In this document: positions 25,722 through 34,166 of the stretch, piece after piece | How positions within the stretch are numbered: the stretch's first letter is position 1 | How the letters are laid out: each line of letters opens with the position of its first letter | Origin: JAHEFT01 sp963766195 | GTDB lineage: Bacteria; Pseudomonadota; Gammaproteobacteria; Xanthomonadales; SZUA-36 | DNA: 64,000 nt | Direction of reading: 5' to 3' | Assembly (NCBI GenBank): GCA_963766195.1 | Contig: CAVXYY010000001.1 | Location: 310,001 to 374,000 of the forward strand | Translations under genes and position numbers: made by a program | Notes under the pieces: generated by a model | What the model saw: only the letters and a program-made list of their open reading frames with translations | The model's database searches: none | What the model was told of the DNA's origin: nothing

Positions 25722-26303
25722 ATGAAGAAATTAAAACGCGAAGACCTGCTCAGCCTGGAACAATATTCTGAGCAACGCTCTGCTTTCAGGGCCCGGGTCC
25801 TGGAGCACAAGAAAAACCGTCGCGTGAACGTCGGCCCGAACCTGTCTCTCTATTTTGAAGACCGCCTGACCATCCAGTACCAGGTCCAGGAAATGCTTCG
25901 CATCGAAAAAATCTTCGAAGCCAGCGGTATTGAAGATGAACTCAACGCCTACAATCCGCTGATTCCCGACGGCAGCAACCTCAAGTGCACGGCCATGCTG
26001 GAATTCGGCGATGTAGACGTGCGCCGCGAGAGGCTGGCCCAGTTGGTCGGCATCGAACACCTGGTCTGGCTACAGGTGGACGGGCAGCTGAAGGTACTGG
26101 CGATATCCAACGAAGACCTCGAGCGCTCCACTGACGAGAAAACCTCCGCGGTCCACTTCATGCGCTTCGAACTGACCCGCGAAATGATAGCCGCCCTGCG
26201 CAACGGCGCTCGCCTGACCTTCGGAACCGACCATGCGGGATATTCACACACGGTAGAAGTTTCCGCCGAAACCCGCGCCGCATTACTCCAGGACCTCGAT
26301 TAA
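25722..26303 (+). CDS. DUF3501 family protein
   Basis: A 193-residue soluble protein of unknown function. It is rich in charged residues, with the conserved runs VGPNLSLYFEDRLTIQYQVQ, EMLRIEKIFEASGI and LTFGTDHAGYSHTVEV. It has no cysteine motif, signal peptide or membrane segment. It is the third member of the rubrerythrin/Fe-S/DUF3501 cluster, and this recurrent linkage is the only clue to its role. The REP in front of it could uncouple its expression from that of the other two. Confidence 0.82.
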   Translation: MKKLKREDLLSLEQYSEQRSAFRARVLEHKKNRRVNVGPNLSLYFEDRLTIQYQVQEMLRIEKIFEASGIEDELNAYNPLIPDGSNLKCTAMLEFGDVDVRRERLAQLVGIEHLVWLQVDGQLKVLAISNEDLERSTDEKTSAVHFMRFELTREMIAALRNGARLTFGTDHAGYSHTVEVSAETRAALLQDLD

Positions 26304-26308
26304 ATCCT

Positions 26309-26555
26309 GTAGGAGCGGCCCACGGCCGCGATTTGACATCGTGCCATAGTCGGGCGCGGTATGCCCTCCTTTATACCGAGTGGTCCAGAGGCCTGTGCCA
26401 CCAAAGGTAGGTGAGGGGCCGGATACCTGTTGACGGGACCGTCGGCCGTCGGGAACGCCGAGGAGCGCACACGGACGTCTTGAGCGTGTCCCGGCAGCAG
26501 GTATCCGGCTCCGCACCGGGTTCGGAGTGATTTCGCGGCCGTGGGCCGCTCCTGC
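26309..26555. repeat. 247-bp REP-bounded element with nested palindrome
   Basis: The outer ends are REP arms (GTAGGAGCGGCCCACGGCC and GGCCGTGGGCCGCTCCTGC). Inside, GGCCGGATACCTG near 26416 is mirrored by CAGGTATCCGGC near 26500, giving a second hairpin within the first. Just inside the right end is GTTCGGAGTGA, also found at the same place in the elements at 541 and 53533. It separates DUF3501 from the tetR promoter and contains no gene that I can support. Confidence 0.82.
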
Positions 26556-26566
26556 GCTCCCCCATA

Positions 26567-26614
26567 TTGACATTTTTACCCGGACTGATAAACTTGCTTG
26601 TCACTAACAAGTTT
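26567..26614 (+). promoter_or_regulatory. tetR promoter with overlapping palindromic operator
   Basis: TTGACA (26567-26572) and TAAACT (26589-26594) are 16 bp apart. The -10 is overlapped by an inverted repeat, AAACTTG (26590-26596) and CAAGTTT (26608-26614). Within it lies a tighter pair, CTTGT (26597-26601) and ACAAG (26607-26611). Its position suggests autorepression by the TetR protein encoded 6 bp downstream, and thus control of the whole beta-oxidation operon. Confidence 0.55.
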
Positions 26615-26620
26615 GTTTTG

Positions 26621-27277
26621 ATGCCCCAGGTGCCCTCAAGCAACAGCATTCCGGAAACGCCCCGCACGCAGGCGGAGCGCACCGCGCTGGCCCACTCCAG
26701 CATGATCGAAGCCGCTATCGGCTTACTCAATACCGTGGGCGTCCGGGGCACTACGCTGGCCGCAATCGGTGAGACAGCCGGCTATAGCCGGGGGCTTGCA
26801 ACGCATCACTTCGGCTCAAAAGCCAACCTGTTCCGCCAGGTTCTGAAACGCGTCTCAGCGGCCTGGAACGATGAACTTACCCGGCAGCTGGCCGGCAAGA
26901 CCGGTCTGAAGGCCATTACTACCGCCATCGACGCGCACCTGGCTCACGCCCTCCGGCACCCTGAATACATCCGCGCGCAGAACATCCTGTGGGGAGCCGC
27001 CATGGACCCCTCCTCCGAATTCAAACCGAACGTCGCCGAGTTCATGCGTATCCAGCGTGAGTCGGTTTCGGCCTGGGTCACTGGCGGCCAGGCCCTGGGA
27101 GAAATTCCACCCGACATCAACGCGAGGCGGATCGCTGAACAGTACTACGGCGCGCTGATCGGCATAAACAGCCAATGGCTGGTCAGTCCTGATTTTGCCC
27201 TTGCGGCGGCTTACAAAGATTTCAAAATCAACCTGGTGCGGTTGTTGAGCGCCACCGATACAGAGGAAATGAAATGA
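26621..27277 (+). CDS. TetR/AcrR family transcriptional regulator
   Basis: A 218-residue repressor-type protein. The helix-turn-helix lies in the N-terminal third (TTLAAIGETAGYSRGLATHH then FGSKANLFRQVL), and the ligand domain is C-terminal. I take the ATG at 26621; a TTG at 26567 in the same frame coincides with the -35 box and is rejected. The stop overlaps the thiolase ATG (ATGA), so regulator and enzymes are translated from one message. Such regulators commonly sense acyl-CoA, and the neighbours fit. Confidence 0.88.
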   Translation: MPQVPSSNSIPETPRTQAERTALAHSSMIEAAIGLLNTVGVRGTTLAAIGETAGYSRGLATHHFGSKANLFRQVLKRVSAAWNDELTRQLAGKTGLKAITTAIDAHLAHALRHPEYIRAQNILWGAAMDPSSEFKPNVAEFMRIQRESVSAWVTGGQALGEIPPDINARRIAEQYYGALIGINSQWLVSPDFALAAAYKDFKINLVRLLSATDTEEMK

Positions 27278-28482
27278 CCGAAGCATTCATCTATGACCAC
27301 GTCCGGTCTCCCCGGGGACGCGGAAAACAAGGCGGCAGTCTCAATCCGATTACTCCGATGAACCTGACGACGCAGGTCTTGTCGGCTTTGCGTGATCGCA
27401 ACGGGCTGGACACCTCCATGCTCGACGACGTGATCCTCGGCTGCGTTACGCCGGTGGGAGAACAGGGCGCCAATATTGCGCGCGTCGCGGCGATCATGGC
27501 CAACTACGCGGAAAGCGTTCCGGGTAAGCAGATCAACCGTTTCTGCGCCTCGGCGCTGGAGGCGGTCAATTCGGCTGCTTCACAGGTGATGTCCGGCATG
27601 TCGCAGGCCGCCATTGGCGGAGGCGTGGAATGCATGTCACGGGTTCCGATGGGATCTGATGGCGGCGCCATGGCCATCGATCCGCAGACCGCTTACCGCA
27701 GTTACTTTGTGCCCCAGGGTATCGGCGCCGACCTGATCGCAACCTTGCATGGTTTTACCCGTAACGATCTCGATGCTTATGCAGTTGCGAGCCAGCAGCG
27801 CGCCGCACATGCCTGGGAACAGGGCTATTTCAGCGGATCGATTGTTCCGATCAGGGACCATGTCGGAGAGGTGGTACTGGATCACGATGAAACCGTGCGT
27901 GGCGATGCCAGCCTGGAGAGCCTGGGCAACCTGAATCCGGCTTTTGCCATGATGGGTGACCAGGCCGGTTTCGATGACGTGGCCATCCAGAAGTACCCCG
28001 AAGTCGAATCCATCCAGCACGTGCACACTGCCGGCAACTCCAGTGGAATTGTTGATGGTGCCGCGGCAGTGCTGGTCGGCAGCAAGGAAGCCGGCAAGAA
28101 AATGGGGCTCAAGCCGCGCGCGCGCATTCGCTCCTTTGCATCCATCGGCAGTGAACCGACCATCATGCTGACCGGCCCGGCCCCGGCTTCCCTGAAAGCC
28201 CTGAAACTGGCCGGAATGGACACTACGGATATCGATCTTTATGAACTGAACGAAGCCTTCGCATCGGTGGTTCTGCTGTACATGAAACTGCTCGACATCC
28301 CGCACGACCGGATCAACGTGAACGGGGGCGCGATTGCCATGGGCCACCCGCTGGGCGCAACCGGCGCAATGGTGCTCGGTACGCTGCTGGATGAGATGGA
28401 GCGCCGTGACCTGTCAACCGGGCTCGTTACGCTCTGCATCGGCGCCGGCATGGGCACCGCGACCATTATCGAACGCGTATAA
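27274..28482 (+). CDS. Acetyl-CoA acyltransferase (thiolase)
   Basis: A 402-residue thiolase that cleaves 3-ketoacyl-CoA to acetyl-CoA and a shortened acyl-CoA. The nucleophilic Cys91 lies in INRFCASALEAVNSAA. The other active-site motifs are ELNEAFASV, GGAIAMGHPLGATGAM and CIGAGMGTA, with HTAGNSSGIVDGAAA before them. It is the first enzyme gene of the operon tetR-thiolase-hydratase/dehydrogenase-acyl-CoA dehydrogenase. It follows the FadI-like/broad thiolase type; chain-length preference cannot be read from sequence. Confidence 0.93.
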   Translation: MTEAFIYDHVRSPRGRGKQGGSLNPITPMNLTTQVLSALRDRNGLDTSMLDDVILGCVTPVGEQGANIARVAAIMANYAESVPGKQINRFCASALEAVNSAASQVMSGMSQAAIGGGVECMSRVPMGSDGGAMAIDPQTAYRSYFVPQGIGADLIATLHGFTRNDLDAYAVASQQRAAHAWEQGYFSGSIVPIRDHVGEVVLDHDETVRGDASLESLGNLNPAFAMMGDQAGFDDVAIQKYPEVESIQHVHTAGNSSGIVDGAAAVLVGSKEAGKKMGLKPRARIRSFASIGSEPTIMLTGPAPASLKALKLAGMDTTDIDLYELNEAFASVVLLYMKLLDIPHDRINVNGGAIAMGHPLGATGAMVLGTLLDEMERRDLSTGLVTLCIGAGMGTATIIERV

Positions 28483-28495
28483 AAGGACACAGATC

Positions 28496-30637
28496 ATGAA
28501 CAATACCATTCAATACGCCGTCGATTCCGATGGCATCGCCCTTCTGACCATTGACCTTCCCGGCAAGTCGATGAATGTTTTGACGCCGGAACTGATGGAA
28601 GACCTGGCCGCGCTGACCAAGCAGGCTGCTGCTGACGATGCGGTCAAAGGTATCGTGCTCACTTCGGGTAAACAGGCTTTCATTGCAGGCGCAGATATCA
28701 AGGACATGGTGAATGCATACGATCGCGGCGTAACGCACAAGGAAGCCGCTGAATTCAGCTTTGGCCTGAACCGGACGCTGCGCGCGATGGAAACCTGCGG
28801 GAAACCCGTTGCCGCCGCCATCAACGGACTGGCCCTTGGCGGCGGGCTCGAAGTGTGCCTGGCCTGCCATTACCGGGTCCTGGCGAATGACACCGGAGCC
28901 GTCCTGGGATTCCCTGAAGTGAATATCGGCCTGCTGCCCGGCGCTGGCGGCACCCAAAGGACGCCGCGACTGATCGGTTTTCGCAACGCCGCCACCATGG
29001 TGCTGCAGTGTCGTAATCAGAAGCCGGATGATGCTTTGAATATGGGCCTGGTGCATGAACTGGCGCCGGCCGCCGAAGTGGTCCAACGGGCCCGGCGCTG
29101 GGTGCTGGAAAGCGGCGACCCGGAGCAACCGTGGGACAAGAAGGGATTCAAGATCCCGCATGGCGGGCTGATGAGCCCCGGCACGGCGCAGACCTTCATG
29201 GTCGGCAACGCCCTGCTTGCAAAGAACACGAAGCACAATTTCCCGGCGCCGATTGCGGCGCAGTCCGCCATGTTCGAGGGCTGCTCGACCTCTTTTGATG
29301 CCGGCCTGAAAATTGAATCGCAGTATTTTGGCTCGCTGCTGGCGGGGCCCGTCGCACGCAACATGATGCGCACCCTGTTCGTCAGCAAAGGCAGGGCTGA
29401 CAAGCTGGCCCGCCGGCCTGAAGGCGTAGAGCCATCCAGCGTCAAAAAACTCGGCATCCTGGGTGCGGGAATGATGGGGGCAGGCATTGCCTACGTTTCC
29501 GCCAAAGCCGGTATCGAGGTGGTCCTGCTGGACACCTCAGCGGAAAACGCGGAGCGTGGCAAATCCTACTCCAAAGGCCTGTTGAAAAAAGCCATCGAGC
29601 GCGGATATTCGACCGAAGAAAAAGCCGCTGCCCTGCTTAAGCTGATCAAGCCGACCACCAGCTACCATGATCTGCAAGGCTGCGACCTGGTCATCGAAGC
29701 GGTGTTCGAGAGTAAAGCCCTGAAGGCCGACGTGACCGCCAAGACGGAAGCCGTGATTCCTGAATCCAGCATTTTTGCCAGCAACACGTCAACCCTGCCA
29801 ATCACCGGGCTGGCCGAAGCTTCCGAACGCCCCGACCAGTTCATCGGCCTGCACTTCTTCTCGCCGGTGGACAAGATGCCGCTGGTGGAAATCATCCTGG
29901 GTAAAAAGACCAGCGAGGAGACCATTGCCCGCGGCATGGACTACATCCGGCAGATCTCCAAGACACCCATCGTGGTCAATGACAGCCGCGGCTTCTATAC
30001 CAGCCGTGTGTTCAGCACCTTTACTTCCGAAGGCATCATGATGCTGGCTGAAGGGGTCAAGCCGGCCCTGATCGAAAATGCGGCGAAAATGGCCGGCATG
30101 CCGGTCGGCCCGTTGGCGGTAACGGACGAAGTAACCCTGGAACTGGCTTACAAGATCGGAAGGGAAACGGCTGAAGCACTGGGGCACGATTACCCGGCCG
30201 ATCCCAGCCAGGAAGCCGTGCGTAAAATGGTCGAGGACCTGGATCGCAAGGGTAAACGGTTTGGCCGTGGTTTCTATGAATACCCGGAAGGCGCGACGAA
30301 ACACCTGTGGCCCGGGTTGTCGGAGCACTTCCCCGTCAGTGCCAACCAGCCTGATTTTGAAGAACTGCAAAAGCGCCTGCTGACGATTCAGGCGCTGGAA
30401 ACCGCCCGCTGTTTCGAAGAGGGCGTCCTCACGCATGCGGAAGACGCTGATATCGGCTCGATTTTCGGCTGGGGTTTCCCGCCTTACACCGGCGGTACAC
30501 TGTCCTGGATCGATACCCTGGGAATCCGCAAATTCGTGGCGGAATGCGACCGCATGGCCGGGCTATATGGCAAACGGTTTACCGTATCGCAATGGTTACG
30601 GGAACGCGCCGAAGCCAATACCCCATTCCACGACTGA
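28496..30637 (+). CDS. Bifunctional enoyl-CoA hydratase / 3-hydroxyacyl-CoA dehydrogenase (FadB/FadJ type)
   Basis: A 713-residue two-domain beta-oxidation enzyme. The N-terminal crotonase half shows AFIAGADIKDM, GLALGGGLEVCLACHYRV and FPEVNIGLLPGAGGTQR. The C-terminal half has an NAD-binding loop (LGILGAGMMGAGIAYVSAKA, about residue 320), SSIFASNTSTLPITGLAEAS, FIGLHFFSPVDKMPLVEI and the second dehydrogenase domain. The ATG at 28496 has AAAAGGA upstream; a longer frame opening back inside the thiolase gene is not used. It lies 13 bp after the thiolase gene. Confidence 0.93.
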   Translation: MNNTIQYAVDSDGIALLTIDLPGKSMNVLTPELMEDLAALTKQAAADDAVKGIVLTSGKQAFIAGADIKDMVNAYDRGVTHKEAAEFSFGLNRTLRAMETCGKPVAAAINGLALGGGLEVCLACHYRVLANDTGAVLGFPEVNIGLLPGAGGTQRTPRLIGFRNAATMVLQCRNQKPDDALNMGLVHELAPAAEVVQRARRWVLESGDPEQPWDKKGFKIPHGGLMSPGTAQTFMVGNALLAKNTKHNFPAPIAAQSAMFEGCSTSFDAGLKIESQYFGSLLAGPVARNMMRTLFVSKGRADKLARRPEGVEPSSVKKLGILGAGMMGAGIAYVSAKAGIEVVLLDTSAENAERGKSYSKGLLKKAIERGYSTEEKAAALLKLIKPTTSYHDLQGCDLVIEAVFESKALKADVTAKTEAVIPESSIFASNTSTLPITGLAEASERPDQFIGLHFFSPVDKMPLVEIILGKKTSEETIARGMDYIRQISKTPIVVNDSRGFYTSRVFSTFTSEGIMMLAEGVKPALIENAAKMAGMPVGPLAVTDEVTLELAYKIGRETAEALGHDYPADPSQEAVRKMVEDLDRKGKRFGRGFYEYPEGATKHLWPGLSEHFPVSANQPDFEELQKRLLTIQALETARCFEEGVLTHAEDADIGSIFGWGFPPYTGGTLSWIDTLGIRKFVAECDRMAGLYGKRFTVSQWLRERAEANTPFHD

Positions 30638-30667
30638 CCTTTCCACCAGCGCACAGGAGCCCGGAAA

Positions 30668-31825
30668 ATGAAACGCCTGATATTCGATGAAGATCACGAG
30701 ATGTTCCGCGACTCCGTCCGCAAGTTCATGCAGGCAGAGGTCGGGCCCCATGTTGAGCGCTGGCGGGAGCAGGGAATCTGCGACAAGGAGGCCTTCCTCA
30801 AGGCCGGCGAGCAGGGGTTGCTTTGCATGTGGGTTGATGAGAAGTACGGCGGCCTGGGCATCAGGGATTTTCGCTTCGAGCAGGTCGTCATTGAAGAGAC
30901 CTTGCGCCATGGCGACCTTTCCCTGTTCCTGACCCTGCACAGCCGGCTGGTGGGGCCTTACATCGGTCACCTGGGCAGCGAGACGCTGAAACAGCGCCTG
31001 TTGCCAAAGTGCATCAGCGGGGAAACCATCCTTGGAGTCGCGATGACGGAAGCCGGTGCCGGCAGCGACCTGGCCGGCATGAAGTCACGCGCGACGCGTG
31101 ACGGTGACGACTGGATCATCAATGGCTCCAAGACCTATATTTCCAACGGCATCAACGGCGGCGCCTTCGTGGTGGCCGCCCGCAGCGTGCCGGAAAAGCC
31201 TCACGGAATCGGCCTGTTCGTGGTCGAAGAAGGCATGACGGGATTCAGCCGCGGGCGCAATCTCGCCAAGATGGGGTTGAAAGCGCAGGATACCGCCGAA
31301 CTGTTTTTTGAAAATGTCCGCGTGCCGGCTGAAAACGTATTGGGTGATCCGGAAAGAGGTTTTTATAACCTGATGCACTTCCTGGCCGAAGAGCGTTTGA
31401 TCAGTTCCTGCCAGGCCATTGCGCACGCCCAGGTGGCTTTCGACCTGACGATGGAATATATCCTGGAACGAAAAGCGTTTGGCAAACCCATCGCGGCCTT
31501 TCAGAACAGCCGTTTCAAAATGGCCGAAATGCGCACCTCGCTGGATGTGACCCAGACTTTTATTGACCAGTGCGTGATGCTTCACCTCGATGGCCAACTC
31601 AGCGCCGATCTTGCGGCCGAGGCCAAGTATTTTTCCACCGAGGTGGAGTCCAGGGTGATGGACGAGTGCCTGCAACTTCACGGCGGAGCCGGCTACATGA
31701 GCGAATACCGGATTTCGCACATGTTCGCCGATGCCCGGGTTTCACGAATTTACGCAGGCAGCACCGAGATCATGAAAGAAATCATCGCCCGCAGTATCGG
31801 GCTGGATGAACGAAAGCTTCGGTGA
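30668..31825 (+). CDS. Acyl-CoA dehydrogenase
   Basis: A 385-residue flavoprotein that introduces the first double bond into acyl-CoA. Family signatures are GVAMTEAGAGSDLAGMKSRA, GSKTYISNGINGG, ERLISSCQAIAHAQVAFD, QLHGGAGYMSEYRI and RVSRIYAGSTEIMKEIIAR, the last containing the FAD contacts. The catalytic Glu is expected in YAGSTEIM or equivalent. It completes the operon begun by tetR; electron-transfer flavoprotein genes are not in the window. It starts 30 bp after the hydratase/dehydrogenase gene with CAGGAG upstream. Confidence 0.93.
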   Translation: MKRLIFDEDHEMFRDSVRKFMQAEVGPHVERWREQGICDKEAFLKAGEQGLLCMWVDEKYGGLGIRDFRFEQVVIEETLRHGDLSLFLTLHSRLVGPYIGHLGSETLKQRLLPKCISGETILGVAMTEAGAGSDLAGMKSRATRDGDDWIINGSKTYISNGINGGAFVVAARSVPEKPHGIGLFVVEEGMTGFSRGRNLAKMGLKAQDTAELFFENVRVPAENVLGDPERGFYNLMHFLAEERLISSCQAIAHAQVAFDLTMEYILERKAFGKPIAAFQNSRFKMAEMRTSLDVTQTFIDQCVMLHLDGQLSADLAAEAKYFSTEVESRVMDECLQLHGGAGYMSEYRISHMFADARVSRIYAGSTEIMKEIIARSIGLDERKLR

Positions 31826-31861
31826 AACTCTGATTAAGTCTGCGCTTCGGGCATTATTGCC

Positions 31862-32260
31862 CTAGTCGCGGGGCTTTCCGGGAAAGGTTTTCAGCAGCAT
31901 GTATTCAACGGCGGCTGAAATGTCTTCATCCGTCAACTCGCCGTGCCCGCCTTTTTCAGGCATATTGAAGTAACCCGCCCTGGCATGTTCAGACAATACC
32001 GCTGTCCATAAATCCGAGCGTCCAGACCAGGCGCTTTGATCACCGATCGCTGGTGCGCCACCCTCGCCCCGGTCGTGGCAGGAAGCACAGGCTGCTTCGT
32101 ATACTTCCTGTCCCACCACCAATTGACTTTCCCGCCAGGATTCCGCGCGCGCACTTTCCGGCGCCGTTGCGGTGGAGGAAGCGGAATCATCACTACTCCC
32201 TGAGCAACTGATCAGAATCAGCAGGCATGAAAACAGGATAACCAGGTTTGCGCGATTCAT
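31862..32260 (-). CDS. Cytochrome c5-like lipoprotein
   Basis: A 132-residue secreted cytochrome. The N-terminus is a lipoprotein signal (LVILFSCLLILISCSGSS, lipobox LISC), followed by a Ser/Ala-rich linker. The haem site CASCHDRGEGGAPAIGD is class I type, and YFNMPEKGGHGELTDEDISA carries the axial Met. It resembles cytochrome c5/CycB-type electron carriers anchored to a membrane. It stands alone between two plus-strand genes. Confidence 0.87.
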   Translation of the reverse strand: MNRANLVILFSCLLILISCSGSSDDSASSTATAPESARAESWRESQLVVGQEVYEAACASCHDRGEGGAPAIGDQSAWSGRSDLWTAVLSEHARAGYFNMPEKGGHGELTDEDISAAVEYMLLKTFPGKPRD

Positions 32261-32425
32261 AACACGGCCTCGCTTGGCGGTACGTCAGTAATGCCCCTAT
32301 GATAGCACTGGAAACGCCCGAAACACCTTCATCACGTGGACCAGCGCGGACCAGGATGAGATAATTCATGTTGATGGTGTTTTTGTTTGACCCGACCCGC
32401 ACCACAAGGAACGTTCCGCAAGTCA

Positions 32426-33334
32426 ATGTTCACCCGGATCCTGAAAACTGCCAAAGGCGTGGCCGGCCTGCTGGTGATGGCGATCAATACGATTGTATTG
32501 ACCACCTTGTTGTGTGTGCTGGCGATCGGGAAATTTTTGGCGCCTACCGAGGCTTTTCGCAACTGGATGCGGCACGTGCTGGCCGGGCTTGCCGAAACCT
32601 GGATTTCAATCAACAACGCGCTGTTCTCCCTGTATAAAAAGCCAAGGTGGGATATCCGGATTCCGGAAAACCTGGATCGCGAGGGCTGTTACCTGGTCAG
32701 TTGCAACCACCAGTCCTGGGTTGACGTGCTGGTGATGCAACGGTGCTTCAATCGCCGCCTTCCCTTCTTCCGCTTTTTCATCAAGAGCCAGATGTTCTGG
32801 GTGCCATTCCTGGGCCTGGCGTGGTGGGCGCTCGACATGCCCTTCATGCGCCGCCATTCGAAAGAAAAACTGGCCCGCCAACCGGGTTTGAAAGGCCGGG
32901 ACCTGGAAAACGCCCGCAAGGCCTGTGAAAAATTCCGGACCATCCCGGTTGCGATGACCAATTTTCCCGAGGGCACGCGGTTTTCCGCCGGCAAGAAGGC
33001 CAGCCGGAACAGTCCTTATGAAAACCTTTTGCCGCCGCGAATCGGCGGACTTGGCCAGGTGCTGTACGCGCTGGCTGACGAACTCGACGCGCTGATTGAC
33101 GTCACCATTATTTACCCGCAAACCAGGACAACAGGCAAGGCACCGACTTTCTGGCAATTGCTGACCGGCGAAATTCCGGAGATTATCGTTCGGGCGGAAC
33201 GCAGGGATATTCCTCCCGGGCTACTGGGAAGGAATTTCAGGACAGACCAGGAATTCCGCCACGAACTGGAAGCCTGGGTCAGCCAGCTGTGGCGCGAAAA
33301 GGACCAGCTGATTTCGAAAACACTGCAGGGCTGA
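32426..33334 (+). CDS. Acyltransferase of the PlsC superfamily, YihG-like
   Basis: A 302-residue membrane-associated acyltransferase with one or two N-terminal hydrophobic segments (GLLVMAINTIVLTTLLCVLA). The acyltransferase box is NHQSWVDVLV (HX4D), the third block is FPEGTRFSAGK, and between them lies FFIKSQMFWVPFLGLAWWAL. The DLENARKACEKFRTIPVAM and YPQTRTTGKAPTFWQLLTG segments resemble E. coli YihG, a probable lysophospholipid acyltransferase. The ATG at 32426 starts MFTRILKTAKG; an in-frame TTG at 32387 is possible. Confidence 0.85.
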   Translation: MFTRILKTAKGVAGLLVMAINTIVLTTLLCVLAIGKFLAPTEAFRNWMRHVLAGLAETWISINNALFSLYKKPRWDIRIPENLDREGCYLVSCNHQSWVDVLVMQRCFNRRLPFFRFFIKSQMFWVPFLGLAWWALDMPFMRRHSKEKLARQPGLKGRDLENARKACEKFRTIPVAMTNFPEGTRFSAGKKASRNSPYENLLPPRIGGLGQVLYALADELDALIDVTIIYPQTRTTGKAPTFWQLLTGEIPEIIVRAERRDIPPGLLGRNFRTDQEFRHELEAWVSQLWREKDQLISKTLQG

Positions 33335-33364
33335 GCACCTTCGAACCAACGTTCAGTCAGTGCT

Positions 33365-34162
33365 TCACAGCACACCGGCAACCAGGGCCAGGCCGACGCC
33401 GAACAGCAACACGCCCACCAGCGTCTGTACGCTCGTCATCGTGACCTTGTGCAAATAACGCTTACCGATCAGGACACCGCAAAAAGCCGCCAGTGACCCG
33501 GTTATGACCAGCGGCCACGCGGTGAAGTCAGCGATTTTTCGTCCAGCGACCGTGAACAGAACAACGTAGACGGATAATCGGCTCAGGTCGACCAGGAAAC
33601 CGATCACCGCGTTGCTGCCGACAAACCGCTCCGTGGTCAGGCCGGCTTTCGCCAGGAACGCGGAGCGAAGTGCGCCCTGGTGACCGGAAAGACCGCCAAA
33701 AAAGCCGGACAAAAGCCCGCCCAGCGGCAGATACTTTCGTTCAAACTGCAATTTCCGGAACCGTGGCAACAGTTCAAACAACGCGAAACCCACCATTAAT
33801 ACGCCAATGATGATCTTCACCGGGGTGACCTCGGAAACCGCTCGTTCATTGACTTCGATGCCCAGCCTGACGTTCAGCTGGGCAAGCCAACCCAGCGTGA
33901 AAGCGCCGAGAATCGCGGCAACAATCGCGGTCAGACCAAATTTGAGGACAACTTCACGATCAGCGTGACGGCCCAGCAGGGAAACCTTGAACAGGTTATT
34001 CGCGCCATGGACCAGCGCCGTGGCCACGACGGCAACTTCAACCGGAAAAAACAGCGCGAAAACCGGCAACATCAGCGTGCCCAGGCCAAAACCAGAGTAC
34101 ATGGTCAGACCTGCCGCAAAAAATGCGGCCAGGCCGACGGTCAGATATTCCAGCCCTTCCAA
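33365..34162 (-). CDS. TSUP family (TauE/SafE) permease
   Basis: A membrane protein of about 265 residues with seven to eight hydrophobic segments. Family motifs are SGFGLGTLMLPVFALFFPVE near the N-terminus and LSGFFGGLSGHQGALRSAF in the middle. TSUP proteins export or import sulfite, sulfoacetate and other organic anions. The start is uncertain: an ATG at 34234 lies inside the upstream dipeptidase gene, while a TTG at 34162 just after its stop is preferred. It is probably co-transcribed with the dipeptidase and Nudix genes. Confidence 0.8.
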   Translation of the reverse strand: MEGLEYLTVGLAAFFAAGLTMYSGFGLGTLMLPVFALFFPVEVAVVATALVHGANNLFKVSLLGRHADREVVLKFGLTAIVAAILGAFTLGWLAQLNVRLGIEVNERAVSEVTPVKIIIGVLMVGFALFELLPRFRKLQFERKYLPLGGLLSGFFGGLSGHQGALRSAFLAKAGLTTERFVGSNAVIGFLVDLSRLSVYVVLFTVAGRKIADFTAWPLVITGSLAAFCGVLIGKRYLHKVTMTSVQTLVGVLLFGVGLALVAGVL

Positions 34163-34166
34163 GCTT

